Below, piece after piece: positions 62,801 through 64,000 of a DNA stretch of 64,000 nucleotides. Made by a program: the position numbers and the translations under genes. This DNA is from JAFGHJ01 sp964606065. Lineage in GTDB: Bacteria; Hydrothermota; UBA3072. Below the pieces are notes generated by a model that saw nothing but the letters and a program-made list of their open reading frames with translations, did no database searches and had not been told where the DNA came from. Location of the stretch: assembly GCA_964606065.1 (NCBI GenBank), contig CAZSEX010000004.1, positions 28,623-92,622 of the forward strand, in the 5' to 3' direction. The number at the start of each line of letters is the position of its first letter. Positions within the stretch are counted from its first letter, which is position 1.

Positions 62801-62977
62801 ATCAAAAGACCCAAACCACATAAAGCCCTGGTGGTCTTGCAAAATGCACATTACATTTGAATGAGAAAGTCCATCGTTTGTCGTAAGATGACCAAATCGA
62901 ATATTATGACTTTGCGCAAAGTTTAAAAACGGCAAACAGAAAGTAAATATAATAGTTAATACAGTTATATTTTTCAT
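59813..62977 (-). CDS. Membrane histidine kinase with two-component-regulator propeller sensor
   Basis: A 1054-residue sensor kinase. Signal peptide about 1-22 (ending NFAQ); a periplasmic double propeller made of about 13-14 Reg_prop units (NSI.S..ED..GN.WIGT.GGL pattern) to about residue 650; a Y_Y_Y domain about 690-770 (YAYKLEGFDKKWNYVG); one membrane segment about 780-805; HisKA with H847 in ITSHDLKAPLRG; HATPase to the end (NLLSNAIKH, SDNGPGIEKKY, GIGLTIVKKII). In Bacteroidota such sensors read oligosaccharides and control glycan loci, but usually carry an AraC output, absent here. The start at 62977 has AAAAAGGAG upstream; a longer form from 63007 lacks one. A close paralogue follows upstream at the window edge. 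Confidence 0.92.
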   Translation of the reverse strand: MKNITVLTIIFTFCLPFLNFAQSHNIRFGHLTTNDGLSHSNVMCILQDHQGFMWFGSFDGLNKYDGYNFTIYRHSHNDNKSIMSNSIRSFYEDQEGNIWIATMLGLSQYDKQKDHFINYTTENGYNLENHDSWNVFRDSRGNVWIGTRGEGLILFDPVKNYSIHFQNDENDSTSISHNRTRQVFEDSKGNLWVATEHGLNLYNYSKQSFTRYFNQEKNPNSLIGNTIYFIYEDSKGYLWFGCYGNGLSYIHVNDIDKQLFKHFQHNPENSNSISSNRILALCEDKKGGFWIGYEDSGLDYLHKDKKTFSHYKNNKNDPYSLNSNSIYSLYKDNVGNIWIGTFDGGINLINYTGQGFIHYKNIPGQSNTLSHNSVWEFSEDNQGNIWIATDGGGLNKFNTKNGNFEHYNSKNSNLNSDAVLTVFIDSQNDVWIGTWAGGISKFNKQTKTFVTFLNGNINSYNNNVFDIVEDENGNLWLATQGGLNSFNKETKSFVNYNKNNSTLIDNFLEVVKLDHEGNLLLGSSIGFMIFNPKTERIINLTSNQENLKNHFITSILEENDTTIWIGTTNGLNKLNKNTASITKYLTSDGLPNDLIFGIEKDDKGFLWISTNGGLSRFDPKTENFKNYTKEDGLQGNTFIKKSHYKSKDGRMYFGGNNGFNVFHPDSIKKNTHVPPVVITNFLIFNKPVEIGEKGSPLKSNINLTEEITLSYKHSFFSFEFAALNYLIPEKNQYAYKLEGFDKKWNYVGNKREATYTNLDPGKYLFRVKGSNNDGVWNEEGASLRIIIMPPFWQTMWFRLIIIALTILAVYGIYLIRVKNIVAYGRDLEKKVAERTKDLESFAYITSHDLKAPLRGINQLAEWLFEDYADKLDREGKESLKMLQERSTRMDKMIQGILEYSRIGRIEGKKEKIDLNKLLEEVIDLLSPPDSVKIKIENKLPEYTADITRLTQLFENLLSNAIKHAGKPKGIIKVKCEEKPREWKFSISDNGPGIEKKYWDKIFKIFQTLETNPEDKSTGIGLTIVKKIIDLYKGKIWVESEIGKGTTFNFTLPKQ

Positions 62978-63128
62978 TCTAGCTCCTTTTTGGATATAAC
63001 CAACCATCTCCTTCCGATTTTTATTCCTAAAAAAGCATCCTAAAACTTAAGTCCTTGCCGCATAAAGCCTTAAAAGTTGCGAATATTCCAAAAAAAATAA
63101 TAGTAGAAATTATTTTACTAAATTCCCT

Positions 63129-64000
63129 TTATTTTTTCGGAAGAGTAAAATAGAATGTGGTGCCTTTGCCTAATTCTGATTTCAGCCAAATTCTTCCTTC
63201 GTATAAGTCTATTATTTTCTTAACTATGGTTAATCCTATGCCTGTGCTTTTTCCGGTGGGGTCCGCCTTCAGAGTCTGAAACATTTTAAATATTTTCTCG
63301 AAATATTGTTTTTCTATACCGGGACCATTATCGGATATGCTGAATTCCCATTCTTTTTCTTTTGATAAACATCCTACTTTTATAATACCTTTCGGTTTAT
63401 CTAAGTGTTTTATGGCATTACTTAAAAGATTTTGAAAAAGCTGTGTAAGACGTGTTCTATCCGCAGTATATTCAGGTAATTTATTCTCGATTTCAATTTT
63501 AATGTTTTCGGGGGGTGATAATAAATCGATTGTATCTCTGACCAATTCGTTTAAATCGATTTCCCCAGGTTTTCCCTCCATTCTGCCGATTCTCGAATAT
63601 TCTAAAATACCCTGAATCATATCGTTCATTTTTGAAGCCCTTTCTTTGAGCATCTCGAGGTCTTCTTTACCTTCTTTATCGAGGACTCCGGAGTAGTCCT
63701 CCGAAATCCATTCCGATAATTCGTTAATGCCTCTAAGGGGCGCTTTTAAATCGTGGGATACTATGTAGGCGAAATCTTCTAATTCTTTGTTTGATTTGTT
63801 TAAGTCTTCCGTTCTTTTTTCGACTTCGGCTTCGAGTTTCTGTCCGTATTCGACTATATTTTTTACGCGTATGGAGTAAACCGAGTAGATTACCAATAAA
63901 ATAATAAGTAACATAAGCAGTCTGAACCATATTGTTTGCCAGAAGGGCGGAGTAATAATAATTGTAAGTGAAGTTCCTTTTTCGTTCCATATTCCGTCGT
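63129..64000 (-). CDS. Propeller-type histidine kinase, C-terminal part only
   Basis: The gene enters from beyond the right edge; about 290 C-terminal residues are visible. They start at the end of a Y_Y_Y domain (DGIWNEKGTSLTIII), then PPFWQTIWFRLLMLLIILL (membrane segment), a helical linker, HisKA with IVSHDLKAPLRG, and HATPase ending GKGTTFYFTLPKK. It is closely alike the neighbour at 59813 over this whole length, apart from about 8 additional linker residues (LNKSNKEL), so the two arose by tandem duplication. The visible part alone is not a full gene; the ATG at 63914 lies inside the membrane segment and is not a real start. The 151-base gap 62978-63128 holds the ribosome binding site of the neighbour and A+T-rich DNA. 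Confidence 0.88.
   Translation of the reverse strand, partial: DGIWNEKGTSLTIIITPPFWQTIWFRLLMLLIILLVIYSVYSIRVKNIVEYGQKLEAEVEKRTEDLNKSNKELEDFAYIVSHDLKAPLRGINELSEWISEDYSGVLDKEGKEDLEMLKERASKMNDMIQGILEYSRIGRMEGKPGEIDLNELVRDTIDLLSPPENIKIEIENKLPEYTADRTRLTQLFQNLLSNAIKHLDKPKGIIKVGCLSKEKEWEFSISDNGPGIEKQYFEKIFKMFQTLKADPTGKSTGIGLTIVKKIIDLYEGRIWLKSELGKGTTFYFTLPKK

Noticed and set aside
62978..63007. Ten-codon upstream extension of the propeller kinase
   Set aside because: It would include the AAAAAGGAG that clearly serves ATG 62977, and would spoil the signal peptide.
1..64000. Transposase or insertion sequence genes
   Set aside because: None was recognised in any frame; the palindromic elements are non-coding.

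Overview
The window is A+T-rich DNA from a Gram-negative bacterium. Pointers to an uncultured lineage of the Fibrobacterota-Chlorobiota-Bacteroidota (FCB) group are large TonB-dependent receptors with an N-terminal carboxypeptidase-regulatory-like domain, PorV/PorQ-type outer-membrane proteins, secreted proteins ending in a type IX secretion (T9SS)-like sorting tail, a TamB-like protein, and propeller-type sensor kinases. Promoters are of the ordinary TTGACA/TATAAT kind, not the TTTG type usual in Bacteroidota, and there is no SusD. The lineage is inference; no rRNA is present.

Layout. (1) 1-691: 5' part of an NfeD-like membrane protease gene, minus strand. (2) 1068-3978: corrinoid methyl-transfer cluster of two UroD-fold methyltransferases around a B12-binding protein. 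(3) 4520-33137: a large xylan-type glycan locus. Two copies of a three-gene cassette (TonB receptor / FnIII protein with T9SS tail / PorV-like) bracket three GPH-type sugar symporters, a GH43 lipoprotein-like enzyme, cytoplasmic GH10, GH3 and GH116 enzymes, a PfkB kinase, and a corrinoid-activating ASKHA ATPase (RACE) whose ferredoxin domain has decayed. A strong bidirectional terminator closes it. (4) metE (minus) and asd (plus) diverge around a palindromic repeat element. (5) A flippase-like membrane protein (minus) diverges from a long plus-strand operon, 38096-52776. That operon encodes a soluble chemoreceptor fused to an oligopeptide-binding-protein fold, then CheW, CheY, CheA, CheC, a 20-plus-repeat TPR protein, a DUF4388 protein, three roadblock/LC7 proteins and TamB. 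(6) tRNA-Arg(CCU), a membrane-anchored TPR protein, a catalytically dead-looking M24 peptidase homologue, a rhomboid protease with TPR tail and a YfiM-like protein. (7) A repeat-filled gap of about 700 bases. (8) A minus-strand sensory cluster: propeller histidine kinase, Rcp1-like response regulator, hybrid kinase, plus a second propeller kinase cut by the right edge.

How they may work together. Xylan fragments would cross the outer membrane through the receptor cassettes, be trimmed by GH43, imported by the GPH symporters and finished in the cytoplasm by GH10, GH3 and GH116. The corrinoid proteins and RACE could recover methyl groups, for example from methoxylated sugars, but this is a hypothesis. 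The chemosensory operon has no membrane receptor, CheR or CheB here, so it probably senses something inside the cell.

Most striking are the chemoreceptor-SBP5 fusion with its Che/roadblock operon, the duplicated receptor cassette that may replace SusCD, promoters placed so close to start codons that transcripts should be leaderless, and several families of intergenic palindromic or about 10-nt periodic repeats.
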